A stretch of DNA of 64,000 bases from Polystyrenella longa (GTDB lineage Bacteria; Planctomycetota; Planctomycetia; Planctomycetales; Planctomycetaceae): the NCBI RefSeq assembly GCF_007750395.1, contig NZ_CP036281.1, forward strand, positions 1,699,001-1,763,000. The letters run 5' to 3'. Under the pieces are notes generated by a model. It did not search any database. It worked only from the letters and a program-made list of their open reading frames with translations, and was not told where the DNA came from. Shown piece by piece: positions 50,296 through 59,787 of the stretch. Within the stretch, counting starts at the first letter, position 1; every line of letters begins with the position of its first letter. Made by a program: the position numbers and the translations under genes.

Positions 50296-51813
50296 TCAGA
50301 GTGCGGGAGGTTTCCATTCAGGAATGCCAGTCGATTTCATTTGAGCCTTGTATAGCTCGTGGTACGGACGTGTTTTAGATAGCGGGGCATCTTCATTAAC
50401 CATCAGCGGACGCGTTTCCTGCCAGAACTTCTCGTAGGCAGTTCGCATCTGTTCGACGACCTCGGGATGGTCTTCGATAACATTGATTGTCTCTCCCGGG
50501 TCTTTCTGCATGTCAAATAGTTGATCGTTATTGACGAACCGGTACTGTTGATTACGAATGGCGAAATTCTTCCATTGAAATTGGTCCGGATCGGCACCCG
50601 TTGGCCAGCGGGCTACATGCGTGAATAGATAACGGTCAGACCACTCAGTTGTCGGGTCTTCAATAAGAGGAAGCAGGCTTCGCCCTTCGACCTGGTTTTC
50701 TGGTAGGGCTGCACCTGTTAGCGCCGCCAGCGTTGGTAGCAGATCGATATGTGCCGCGATCCTATCAATATCTTGTCCCGGCTGAATCTTCCCCGGCCAG
50801 CGAACGAAAAAGGGAACCCGGACGCCTCCCTCATGCGGATTTCCTTTGAGTCCATTCATTTCCGCATTGTATGGGAACAGTTGTTTGTTCGAATCGACTT
50901 TACCTGGTTCCGCCTGTCCGAGTGGTTGACCTAATCGCCCCGATCCAGCACCAGTCATTCCATTATCGGACATGAAAATCACCATCGTGTTTTCTGCAAG
51001 ATTCGATTCTTCAATCTCCTTAAGCAACCGGCCCATATTCTGATCGATGTTTTCAATCATCCCATAGAAGCCGGCCGTGGTTTCAGTAAACCCACGATCC
51101 AGGAATCGTTGTTTGTCTTCGGGAGGGGCGAGGAAAGGACCGTGCGGAGCATTCGTCGTGATATAGGCAAAGAAAGGTTGGTCCGCTGCCTGTTGTGATT
51201 TAATCCACCCCCTCGCGGCTTTAAAGAAAACGTCGGTACAGAATCCATCCGTTTTCACAAACGAACCATTGTGCCGAACGATCGGATCGAAATAGCTATT
51301 GTCTGGTGCGTCGGCGCAACTGCAGTCGTAAGCCTGACCAATCCCACCGGCTCCATGGATGAACGTCTCATTGAATCCCCGTTGATGAGGTTGATAAGGC
51401 TCCTCATCTCCCAGATGCCATTTACCGAAGATGCCCGTAGCGTAACCGGCTGATTTCAAGACCTGGGGAAGAATTGTTGCATCTAGAGTCATTCGCTCTC
51501 GTTCCAGAATCGTATGCGTAATCCCATTCTTCATCGGATGTCGTCCCGTCATCAGGGCCGACCGGGTAGGGGAGCAGGTCGGGCTGACGAGAAAGCGTGT
51601 AAATCGCGTGCTTTCATCGTAGAGCGAATCCAGATTCGGTGTTTCGATCCACGGATGGCCATGCCGTCCAACCGGCGCATAACCTTGGTCGTCGGTCATC
51701 ACCAGAATGATATTCGGTTGGCTTCCCGCGAGTTCCGCTGCGGAAAGGCTGGAAGAAACCGAGTAGCTAATCAAGATTGCGAAGAGTAAAGGCAACGAAC
51801 GAGCGAAAGACAT
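50296..51813 (-). CDS. formylglycine-dependent sulfatase
   Basis: A 505-residue exported sulfatase with a signal peptide (LLFAILISYSVSSSLSAAE). Motifs: NIILVMTDDQGY (metal-binding Asp pair), the activation site CSPTR in SPTCSPTRSALMTGRHP where Cys would become formylglycine, GKWHLGD, and IFMSDNGMTGAGSGR. The length and motif order match arylsulfatases of the S1 family. The natural substrate, probably a sulfated polysaccharide, cannot be inferred. It is one of the sulfatases expected in marine planctomycetes. Confidence 0.92.
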   Translation of the reverse strand: MSFARSLPLLFAILISYSVSSSLSAAELAGSQPNIILVMTDDQGYAPVGRHGHPWIETPNLDSLYDESTRFTRFLVSPTCSPTRSALMTGRHPMKNGITHTILERERMTLDATILPQVLKSAGYATGIFGKWHLGDEEPYQPHQRGFNETFIHGAGGIGQAYDCSCADAPDNSYFDPIVRHNGSFVKTDGFCTDVFFKAARGWIKSQQAADQPFFAYITTNAPHGPFLAPPEDKQRFLDRGFTETTAGFYGMIENIDQNMGRLLKEIEESNLAENTMVIFMSDNGMTGAGSGRLGQPLGQAEPGKVDSNKQLFPYNAEMNGLKGNPHEGGVRVPFFVRWPGKIQPGQDIDRIAAHIDLLPTLAALTGAALPENQVEGRSLLPLIEDPTTEWSDRYLFTHVARWPTGADPDQFQWKNFAIRNQQYRFVNNDQLFDMQKDPGETINVIEDHPEVVEQMRTAYEKFWQETRPLMVNEDAPLSKTRPYHELYKAQMKSTGIPEWKPPAL

Positions 51814-52111
51814 GCAGGGCTCCCGGTACGGAGATGAAGTAGAGTCATACGCGTTGAAATCAATGAGATTGAGATCAGCGAGAGTCTACCCACTGTAAGC
51901 TTGTGGAGACCCACTTGTCAAAACCGGAACCGTCGGAAGAATTGATGAGATGCTTTTAACGCGTTGTATTCGGTCGTGGAGGAAGTGACTTTTCAGATCG
52001 AGCGCAGCCTAGATCCTGTCCAGGATAAGTGTGGCGGCTATCGGTCCCGAAAAGCCTTTAAAAACAGTAGGCTATGCCGCCAGAACACGCTACGGTTTTC
52101 TGAAATGCGCT

Positions 52112-53440
52112 CTAGATCGCTTTTCGCGATCTCTTCGAAGTCTGTTTGGGACCATTTGGACTTGGCGTTTCTGATGAGCTTTGTCGGACGTTTTTGAGGA
52201 GGACGTCGATGGAACAGTTCAACGTCTTATGGCTTTTCATAAGCGACAAGAGAAACTCATAATCAGACGTGTCTCCTACGAGAATTCCTCCGAGGATGCG
52301 GGTCCCTTGGGGATTGATAAACAGTTTACGATAGACGCCCGCTGACGGGTCTCGCCAGGTGACTGACTCAAGGTCTTGCCCACTGAAAATCTGGTCGCCG
52401 AAGCAGGCGACGTCGACCCCCATTAGATTGCGATTAACCGCTTGTTCGGTGCCTGTGAATTCTGTTCGAGTCCCCGTTAAATTCTGCGCGAGAACAGTCG
52501 CCATTTGACGTCCTGAAGAAACTAACCCACACATCACTTCAGGATGCCACGCCGCTTTTCCAATTGCGAAAATGGACGGGTCGGAAGTTTGCAATTGATT
52601 GTTCACGATAATCCCACCCTCATCGTGAATCGCCAACTGGCTGATGCGACCCAGTTCGTCGCGAGGCCGAAGGCCAGCGGCGAAGATAACCATGTCCACT
52701 TGTAGCTGGCTGTTGTCCTGAAATTGAAGTCCGCAGACTCGGTTGCCATCGCTAAGGATTTCCGTGGTGTTTGTATCGAGGTGGACTTCAACCCCCTGAG
52801 TCTCGATACAACTTCGCAGGCAGGAAGCTCCCGTTTCATCCAGCTGATGTTGCATCAACCAAGGGGCTGATTCAATGATATGCGTTTTCAATCCGAGATC
52901 GTAAACCGCTTTGGCCGCTTCCAGTCCGAACAGCCCACCTCCAATAACAGCGACAGACTTGCACTGATCACTCTCTTTAATGATTCGCTCCATGTCATTG
53001 ATGGTGCGAAACAGATGGACTCCCTGTTGGTCAATTCCGGCGATGGGAGGAACGAAAGCGTAGGAGCCAGTTGCCAGCACAACAAGGTCGTAGTTGATGA
53101 TCTGACCGCTGCTGGAGATCAATTGCCGCTCGTCGCGATCAATCTTCAGGACCCGGTCGGATAGATGCAGCTGGATTCCATGTTCTTCGTACCAGTCCTC
53201 TGGCGTCAGCAGAATTTGGTCCGGACATTGATGCTGGCCATATTCGGCCATTGCATGCCGATTGTAAGCGGGAAGTTTCTCTTCAGTGAAAACGATCAGT
53301 TCATGTTCGTGGTTGCGATCGAGTTCGACCATTTTCTCACAGAACTGTAGACCGACGTTTCCGTCGCCAACAACGACCACCTTTTTCCGCTGTGAAAATC
53401 TGCGACTGGCAATGTTTCTCATGTCAATCATAAAGATCAC
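52112..53440 (-). CDS. NAD(P)H- and FAD-dependent reductase, NirB N-terminal-like
   Basis: A 442-residue protein that matches the flavin reductase half of assimilatory nitrite reductase (NirB-type): KVVVVGDGNVGLQFCEKMVE (FAD motif), YDLVVLATGSYAFVPPIAGI, VAVIGGGLFGLEAAKAVYDL (NAD(P) motif), and IIVNNQLQTSDPSIFAIGKA. The [2Fe-2S] and sirohaem domains of full NirB are absent; the protein ends in a polar Ser/Pro/Lys tail. It is likely to be an electron-transfer reductase for a separate partner. Three near-adjacent Met codons at the start leave the exact start uncertain. Confidence 0.82.
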   Translation of the reverse strand: MIFMIDMRNIASRRFSQRKKVVVVGDGNVGLQFCEKMVELDRNHEHELIVFTEEKLPAYNRHAMAEYGQHQCPDQILLTPEDWYEEHGIQLHLSDRVLKIDRDERQLISSSGQIINYDLVVLATGSYAFVPPIAGIDQQGVHLFRTINDMERIIKESDQCKSVAVIGGGLFGLEAAKAVYDLGLKTHIIESAPWLMQHQLDETGASCLRSCIETQGVEVHLDTNTTEILSDGNRVCGLQFQDNSQLQVDMVIFAAGLRPRDELGRISQLAIHDEGGIIVNNQLQTSDPSIFAIGKAAWHPEVMCGLVSSGRQMATVLAQNLTGTRTEFTGTEQAVNRNLMGVDVACFGDQIFSGQDLESVTWRDPSAGVYRKLFINPQGTRILGGILVGDTSDYEFLLSLMKSHKTLNCSIDVLLKNVRQSSSETPSPNGPKQTSKRSRKAI

Positions 53441-54281
53441 TCTAGTGCGAACCGTGGTTACTCTACCGTTGTGAACTGTACAGTCTCATTTGCAAATCAA
53501 ACCTTGGATTTGGTTGTAGGCAAAAAGGAACTGGCATCGAGAGAAAACAGGGTTGGCACCGATGAACACGTTTTTTAACGCGAGACTAATATTCCCGAGT
53601 GCGCAGGAATAGAGTCGATGAGAACGGATTGTTGAATCTCCCCGAATCAGCAACAGAAGCAATAAAGCAGGCACCATAAGAATCGAGGAGATACATCAGG
53701 ACGGAGTTAAACTCCGTTTTCCGTTACATTAGGTTAAAAACGGTTCCTCTTAGGCTGGAGAGATCACTGGAAACGCAATCAGCGAACTCTTATGTGTGAA
53801 TTAATTTGCAAACCTCCAAGAAGCAAAGGGCGTGCCCGTATTGGTCGAGTTTTGAATGTCGAATCGGAACGGATAGCGAGGGTCGTGCCAGAGTCCTTCG
53901 AATGATGGCTCCCGGAACAGGTGGGAACGCTGAAATGATACGGTTCCGCCGTGCCCGGATGTCTTCTGAAACTCGTTCGGCTGAAAATCAAAACTCCAGA
54001 AACAATTCGGAGTAAGTGTCTGAAAATGCGGCTGGAATCTAGGGGTTTAGCCGTAAAAAAAGGCGGTTTTGCCTCGATTCGGGGCAGTATATAAATGTTG
54101 CATGAATACCGAAGGAAGCTCATGCGGCTCCGGAACTTATTTCCCTCGTCACGCTTTCAAATTGCGTAGAGTCAGAGAGGAACCCATACTGAACTGACCA
54201 GAAATAATAATTCCTCTGTAGAATCTGGCCTCGCGCGGCGGAGCATCCGTCATAAAAAACCTTCGGAGTATTTCCACGCTG
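53441..54281. other. Long intergenic region between divergent genes
   Basis: About 840 bases between the divergent flavin reductase and amidohydrolase genes. It contains a hairpin near 53699-53727 (ACGGAGTT / AACTCCGT followed by a short T run). Several frames of 60-115 codons occur, but none has protein character. No RNA gene was recognised. Confidence 0.45.
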
Positions 54282-57068
54282 ATGATATTTAATAAGCTCA
54301 AAAAAACAGTCAATCTGAGAGTAATGCTGATCTGTTCGATAATGCTTCTCACGGGAATCGTTTTATTGCCCGGAGCGGAAACAGCAGAAAACGAGAAAGC
54401 AAATACCAAACAGCAGGTCGAAGCGTGGCGCGGAGCACGCATTCTGACGGCAACGGGTGAGGTCTACGATCCGGGGACGTTGGTCGTCGCCCAGGGGAAA
54501 ATTCAGTCGGTGGGTTCTGAGGAGGAAATCACCATTCCCGAGGGGGCCAAAGTACACGATGTCCGCGGGAAAGTGATTATCCCCGGATTAGTAGATACCC
54601 ACTCGCACCTTGGTGTTTATTCCCGACCTGGTGTCGCCGCGAACCGTGATGGAAATGAAGCGACTGGCCCCGTGCAGGGGATTGTTCGTGCATTGGATGC
54701 GCTGAATCCGTACGACCCGGGCATCAAGATGGCACTCTCGGGTGGAGTAACGACGGCCAATGTCATGCCCGGTAGCGCGAACGTGATCGGTGGCCAGACG
54801 ATCTACATCAAACTTCGTGGGTACACGCCCGAACAAATGTGGATTGCTTCCGAAAAGACCGTCGGCGGGTTGAAAATGGCTAATGGAGAAAACCCAAAAC
54901 GAAGTTATGGAAGTCGCGGTCAGGCCCCCTCCACCCGAATGAAAATCGCCGCCATGCAGCGAGCGACATTTTTGAAGGCCCAACATTACCAGCAGGAGTG
55001 GGAACATTACCGGAAGCAGAAAGCGGTCGGAGAAGAGGTTGATCCTCCCCAACGTGATTTAGAACTCGAACCTCTCGTCGAAGTGCTGGAGAAAAAACGG
55101 ACTGTCCATTTTCACACGCACCGAGCGGATGACATTTTAACCGTCTTGCGATTGAAACGGGAATTCGATTTTGAATTAGTGATCCAGCATGGGACAGAGG
55201 CATTCAAAGTCGCCGCAGAAATTGCCGAAGCCAACGTGCCTGTCTCCATGACCGTGATTGACAGTCCCGGCGGCAAGCAGGAAGTCGTTGATTTACTCGA
55301 ACAGACCGGTGCCATTTTGCAGCAAGCAGGGGTGAAGGTCATTATTAATACGGACGATCCCGTCACTGAAAGCCGATTTCTGCTGCGAACTGCCGCCGTC
55401 ACGATCCGTGGCGGGTTGAGTGAAGACGAAGCGTTACGGGCTTTAACCCTTTCGGCAGCGGAAGTCATGCATCTGGACGAACGAATTGGTTCGCTTGAGA
55501 CCGGAAAAGATGCCGACTTCGTCGTGCTCAGCGGGGCGCCCTTCAGCACTTATACACGTGTACTGGAGACCTGGATCGAAGGGAAGCAGTATTTTTCTCT
55601 GGCAGATGAAGACCAGCGCTGGTATCAGACGGGCGGCTTCGCTCTGTTGGATAAAGAGCTACGACCCGACTATCCAACACCACCGGAAGCGGCACCATTT
55701 CCCGAACTTGCTGCCAACAATCAGGAAGAATCCTCCGCAGAAATTCCCGCGATTACTGAGGAGACGACCGAATACATCGTTCAGGCGGAACTCTTATTTC
55801 CCGTTTCCGGTCCTCCCGTTCCTCATGGGGCTGTCTGGGTTCGAGACGGAAAAATTATGGCGGTGGGAACCCTGGAAGAACTGAATGCCCCCGACAATGT
55901 GCCGGTCGTGAAATCTAAAGTAGTGACTCCTGGTTTAATAGATGCCTATAGCATGGTTCCCCTGTCCGGGGCGTATAACATCTCTGCGGATCAGGATCAC
56001 GACGAAAAGTCGGGAACACTCCAGCCGGAATTGCGAGTGCTTGATGCCTTTAATCCCCAGGAACCTCTATTGCGATTTCTGATGCAACAGGGGGTGACTT
56101 TAATCCACGCCTCTCCCGGACGCAGCAACCTGATTGCGGGACAAAGCGGAGTCTTTCGGACCTACGGCCAGAATGCGGATGAAATGGTAGTCCAGTTTCC
56201 GCAATCACTGGTGCTGAATCTGGGGGGCGAACCGAAATCGGCCTATCAGGGAAAATCGCCTGGTACTCGCATGGGCGTCGCCGCAATTCTGCGAAAAACG
56301 TTTCAGGAGGCCCAGAACAAGCTCAACAAAGAAAACAAGAAACCGGACGAAGAACAGGTCGACGCAGCCGAGGTGGATCGTTCAAAACCAGCCCTGGCCG
56401 AGCGACCTGCCGCGATTGAAAAGCCGGAATCACGCGATTTGAAACAGGAAATTCTAACCCAGGTTCTCAAACAGGATATACCAGTACTCATCGCGGCCCA
56501 ACGCGCGGACGATCTTCTAACAGGGCTTCGGTTAATGCAGGAATTCGACTTGAAGGGTGTTTTTACACTCGCGGGCGAAGCGTATCTCGTGCGGGAGACA
56601 TTGGCCGAATCGAAAACGCCTGTTATCGTTCATCCCACCATGCAGCGGGTCGGTGGAATGGAGACCTATCACTCCTACACCGGCAATGCCGCCGCATTGG
56701 TAGAGAAGGGCAACCTGATCGCCATTGGTACAGGATTTGAAGATTACGTCCCGAAAACCCGCATCGTTCGCCATGAAGCGGCGATGTCGATTCCATACGG
56801 TTTATCCCACGCGCAAGCACTGCAGGCGATCACGCTGGATGCGGCGCGGATACTGAAGTTGGACGATCAATACGGAAGCCTGGAACCAGGGAAAGTGGCA
56901 GACCTGGTGCTGTACGATGGCGATCCGTTTGAGCATGCAACTCACGTAGAGCAGGTCATTATTGACGGAAAACAGGTCTTTCAGCGAACGCAGGGGCCGA
57001 TTGATTGGCGAGAGTTGATCAGCCTAATTCCGGCAATCCCCGAGTCCGGGTGCTGTCTCGGTTTTTAG
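54282..57068 (+). CDS. secreted tandem amidohydrolase, second domain without metal ligands
   Basis: A 928-residue protein with a signal-type hydrophobic N-terminus (residues about 12-31). The first amidohydrolase domain (about 48-470) is of the imidazolonepropionase-like type: GLVDTHSHLG with H107 and H109, VHFHTHRADDIL, LVIQHGTEAF and IINTDDPVTESRF, the usual metal-ligand set. The second domain (about 485-920) repeats the same fold (VVTPGLIDAYSMVPLSGAYN), but the HxH reads YxM and the other ligands are Ala, Leu or Gly (LIAAQRADDLL, GVFTLAGEAYL). I infer one active and one structural or inactive half. The substrate is unknown. Confidence 0.88.
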   Translation: MIFNKLKKTVNLRVMLICSIMLLTGIVLLPGAETAENEKANTKQQVEAWRGARILTATGEVYDPGTLVVAQGKIQSVGSEEEITIPEGAKVHDVRGKVIIPGLVDTHSHLGVYSRPGVAANRDGNEATGPVQGIVRALDALNPYDPGIKMALSGGVTTANVMPGSANVIGGQTIYIKLRGYTPEQMWIASEKTVGGLKMANGENPKRSYGSRGQAPSTRMKIAAMQRATFLKAQHYQQEWEHYRKQKAVGEEVDPPQRDLELEPLVEVLEKKRTVHFHTHRADDILTVLRLKREFDFELVIQHGTEAFKVAAEIAEANVPVSMTVIDSPGGKQEVVDLLEQTGAILQQAGVKVIINTDDPVTESRFLLRTAAVTIRGGLSEDEALRALTLSAAEVMHLDERIGSLETGKDADFVVLSGAPFSTYTRVLETWIEGKQYFSLADEDQRWYQTGGFALLDKELRPDYPTPPEAAPFPELAANNQEESSAEIPAITEETTEYIVQAELLFPVSGPPVPHGAVWVRDGKIMAVGTLEELNAPDNVPVVKSKVVTPGLIDAYSMVPLSGAYNISADQDHDEKSGTLQPELRVLDAFNPQEPLLRFLMQQGVTLIHASPGRSNLIAGQSGVFRTYGQNADEMVVQFPQSLVLNLGGEPKSAYQGKSPGTRMGVAAILRKTFQEAQNKLNKENKKPDEEQVDAAEVDRSKPALAERPAAIEKPESRDLKQEILTQVLKQDIPVLIAAQRADDLLTGLRLMQEFDLKGVFTLAGEAYLVRETLAESKTPVIVHPTMQRVGGMETYHSYTGNAAALVEKGNLIAIGTGFEDYVPKTRIVRHEAAMSIPYGLSHAQALQAITLDAARILKLDDQYGSLEPGKVADLVLYDGDPFEHATHVEQVIIDGKQVFQRTQGPIDWRELISLIPAIPESGCCLGF

Positions 57069-57096
57069 TTTTTGACCAGAATACCTGAAACGGCTT

Positions 57097-57441
57097 TTAA
57101 TCTTCCGAGGTCGTCGCGTACCGGGAAAAATTCGAATTGGCGAGCCGTCGCAAGATCAGAGCTTCTCTCTGCGGCGACGGTCGCCCGTTCAGAATGGCTT
57201 GAATCAGAGTTCCCAACGCAATTGTTGCGACAGAATAAACGGACGTGGGCAGTTTGAATTCGCTGAGATCGGCAAAGAACTCCCGGGAGTTGCAATACTC
57301 GCCGAATTTCTGTCCCTGATACGTCATTTCCATCCCTTGAAGATCGGGACTCCATTCATAGTCGAACGGACCGTACTCCTGCAAGCGATGAATCACCCAG
57401 ATACGAGAATCTTCGATACGGAGTCCGTGACGCAAAGGCAA
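57097..57441 (-). CDS. hypothetical planctomycete-type protein
   Basis: A 114-residue protein reading MPLRHGLRIEDSRIWVIHRL, then YEWSPDLQGMEMTYQGQKFG, ending in an amphipathic, weakly hydrophobic stretch and a polar tail. TTG at 57441 after GAGGAA is preferred because the upstream in-frame leader has no protein character. No named family was recognised. It is convergent with the amidohydrolase gene. Confidence 0.6.
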   Translation of the reverse strand: MPLRHGLRIEDSRIWVIHRLQEYGPFDYEWSPDLQGMEMTYQGQKFGEYCNSREFFADLSEFKLPTSVYSVATIALGTLIQAILNGRPSPQREALILRRLANSNFSRYATTSED

Positions 57442-58010
57442 AGTTGTTATTCCTCGATATCGGCAAAATCGACATACACAATCAATGTGATGAACAGGAA
57501 ATGGAAAACCCAGGTTCGTTAACCGGTTTTTAATCACTTTCTATTCTGGAGAAAAGAGTGATTTAGCAAAGACCTTACTCTTTTTCTTACGGGGAGATCC
57601 TCGGAAATGCCTTGCATCGACCAATAACAGGCTGATTCCGGCGGGGATCGCTTGACATTAAAAAACAACTTTTTTATTCAGACTTTTTCTGTGCGAAGGA
57701 GGATCGGCCTTGCTAAGAACCGTTGAATCCTTGAACGTATTGTTGAGACAATATTCGCTGCTAAAGCAACTCTCGGGATAGCTCGAGTACTCGATTGGGG
57801 AACGCCATACGGCTCGAAGATTGCTTCTGGCTTTCCGATGTCGAAAAACAAGTCAGAAATTTTTCAGAAATTTTGGACTTGCAGTTGACTTGTCCGTCAA
57901 GAGTTGCAATTTATGACTTTGGAAAACACGATAAAGTTCTGTCGAAGATGTTTGCAGTGTCGATGGAAAAATTTACTTCTCTGGTGAACGACTGAAAGAG
58001 GCAAATACGG
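57442..58010. other. Intergenic region upstream of the acidic protein gene
   Basis: About 570 bases. A 66-codon frame near 57795-57995 exists but has no family resemblance. A long T-rich stretch occurs near 57665-57690. No RNA gene was recognised. Confidence 0.4.
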
Positions 58011-58379
58011 ATGGTTGTTGCATGGTCCGGTGAGAAGCAGGAGCTTGGAAACTCCTCAATCCTCCAATGGGATTTGACAGAAAGCCTTCGCGGCTACGAA
58101 GACCGCGATCTTCTGATGCAGGACGAAGACGAAGAAGAGTTGGAAGACGATTTCGACGACGAAGAAGACGACTTCGACGATGTTGAAGTCGAAGACGATG
58201 ACTTCGAGGACGACGACTTCGACGACGAAGATGAGGATGAAGACGACGACTTCGATGACTTCGAAGACGAAGATGATGAAGACGACGATGACGACGATGA
58301 TGAAGACGACGACTACGACGACGACTATGATGACGACGACTTCGGCGGCTTCGAAAGCGACGATGACGAAGAATACTAA
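58011..58379 (+). CDS. extremely acidic Asp/Glu-rich protein
   Basis: A 122-residue protein. The first 35 residues are ordinary (MVVAWSGEKQELGNSSILQW); from residue 36 onward about 80 percent of residues are Asp or Glu with periodic Phe/Tyr, ending FGGFESDDDEEY. The calculated charge would be strongly negative, and the tail is expected to be disordered. AGAGG precedes ATG 58011. Simple-sequence GA[CT] repeats underlie it, which could expand or contract. It could bind calcium, histone-like or ribosomal proteins; nothing shows which. A large reverse-strand frame over the same DNA is a shadow. Confidence 0.7.
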   Translation: MVVAWSGEKQELGNSSILQWDLTESLRGYEDRDLLMQDEDEEELEDDFDDEEDDFDDVEVEDDDFEDDDFDDEDEDEDDDFDDFEDEDDEDDDDDDDEDDDYDDDYDDDDFGGFESDDDEEY

Positions 58380-58585
58380 ATCCCATCTCGTAACACGGTT
58401 GGGACTGCTCTGAAATCTTTAAGCTAAGAGGCGACATGTCTGTTAAAGGGTTTCGGGCGCGATATGATCTTCGTTTGACGTTCGGGTTTCTTGTCGCTTT
58501 TGGCTGTCGACGTAAATTGTCAGAATGGTTCGAAAGTGATCGCTCTAAACTGAACGCTCTGAATTGAGCGATATAAATCAACGAC

Positions 58586-58627
58586 AAACGCTTTGTTGAT
58601 ATCCATTCGACAGAGCGTTTTTTTATT
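58586..58627 (+). terminator. rho-independent terminator
   Basis: A 10-bp stem (AAACGCTTTG / CAGAGCGTTT with one G-T pair) with a 15-base loop and seven T. It lies between the acidic-protein gene and the purine nucleoside phosphorylase gene. Confidence 0.75.
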
Positions 58628-58704
58628 CTGATCACGAAAAGAGATTACACTCTTATTTTTTAGATCGACTCGTCCCATAACGAGTCGCCTCAGGAACTCA
58701 ACCG

Positions 58705-59526
58705 ATGCAAGGCGTCTTCGAACAAACAGCAGAAGCAGCAGCACTGATTCAAAGCAAATGGTCGAAGAAGCCAGCTGTCGGTCTGATTCTGGGAACAGGT
58801 CTTGGTGATCTTTCGCAGCAGATTGACACCGATGTGGTCATTCCTTACGCGGAGATTCCGTATTTTCCGACCTCGACAGTTCAGTCCCATGCCGGTCAGC
58901 TTGTTTGTGGGGAGCTTAGGGGAAAACCGATCATCGCAATGGAAGGTCGTTTCCATTTCTATGAAGGGTATTCCATGCAGCAGGTCACCTTTCCTGTGCG
59001 CGTAATGAAGGAACTGGGGATCGATACTCTCTTGATTACCAATGCTTCTGGCGGAATCAACCCACAACTTGACCTGGCGGATATCGTGGTCATCGAAGAC
59101 CACATCAACCTGATGCCCGACAGTCCCCTCCGCGGTGTCAACGATGACCGTCTCGGACCCCGTTTCCCCGATATGTCGGCTCCTTACAACAAAGATCTGC
59201 TTCAACTCGCTCGCGAGATCGCCCTGGAAATGGGAATTCCTGTCAGCCCGGGTGTCTTCGTCTCCGTGATGGGACCGAATCTGGAAACCCGTGCCGAGTA
59301 CCGGATGCTCAAAGGGATGGGAGCCGACGTTGTAGGCATGTCGACCGTCCCGGAAGTACTGGTTGCCGTCCATGCTGATTTGAAGGTTCTCGGATTTTCG
59401 GTTGTGACCGATCTTTGCTTGCCGGACGCTCTTGAACCGGCCAATATCGATCAAATTCTGGCGGTAGCGGCCCGTGGAGGCGAACGTCTTTCCCGATTGA
59501 TCCCTCAAATAGTAGAGAAACTCTAA
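58705..59526 (+). CDS. purine nucleoside phosphorylase
   Basis: A 273-residue enzyme of the trimeric PNP/MTAP family that cleaves purine nucleosides with phosphate. Motifs: [15 protein letters not shown] (phosphate loop), [49 protein letters not shown], and [20 protein letters not shown]. The conserved Asn-Glu base-recognition region appears as [13 protein letters not shown]. The length is normal. AGGA precedes ATG 58705. It lies alone, 260 bases before ileS. Confidence 0.93.
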   Translation: MQGVFEQTAEAAALIQSKWSKKPAVGLILGTGLGDLSQQIDTDVVIPYAEIPYFPTSTVQSHAGQLVCGELRGKPIIAMEGRFHFYEGYSMQQVTFPVRVMKELGIDTLLITNASGGINPQLDLADIVVIEDHINLMPDSPLRGVNDDRLGPRFPDMSAPYNKDLLQLAREIALEMGIPVSPGVFVSVMGPNLETRAEYRMLKGMGADVVGMSTVPEVLVAVHADLKVLGFSVVTDLCLPDALEPANIDQILAVAARGGERLSRLIPQIVEKL

Positions 59527-59787
59527 TTCCGGGCCAGTTCTACGCCGGATCCTGTCGTCCACACCCGGTTTGGGTTGACCAGCGCCGCTTAGCTCCCTTT
59601 AATCACCACTGATTAATCACAAGTGAGCAGGGCGAAGTCTCTCCCGGTCGAATAAACGACCCGTTTTTCAGCCTGCCTGCCCACCCGCGTCCACTGGTGT
59701 TCTCTAACTGTAGCGGGTAAATTCTGCTGCATGCAAATATTGCTGTGGACCGTGACCAATTGAACGTATTTACAGATAGTCAATTCG

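Noticed and set aside
53699..53727. Hairpin followed by a short T run in the long intergenic region
   Set aside because: No gene ends nearby on the matching strand, so I do not call it a terminator.
57795..57995. A 66-codon plus-strand frame just before the acidic protein
   Set aside because: Weak start, no recognisable domain; kept only as a note in the intergenic entry.
57973..58635. A 220-codon minus-strand frame rich in Arg and His
   Set aside because: It is antisense to the Asp/Glu-rich gene; its composition is simply the complement of the GA[CT] repeats.
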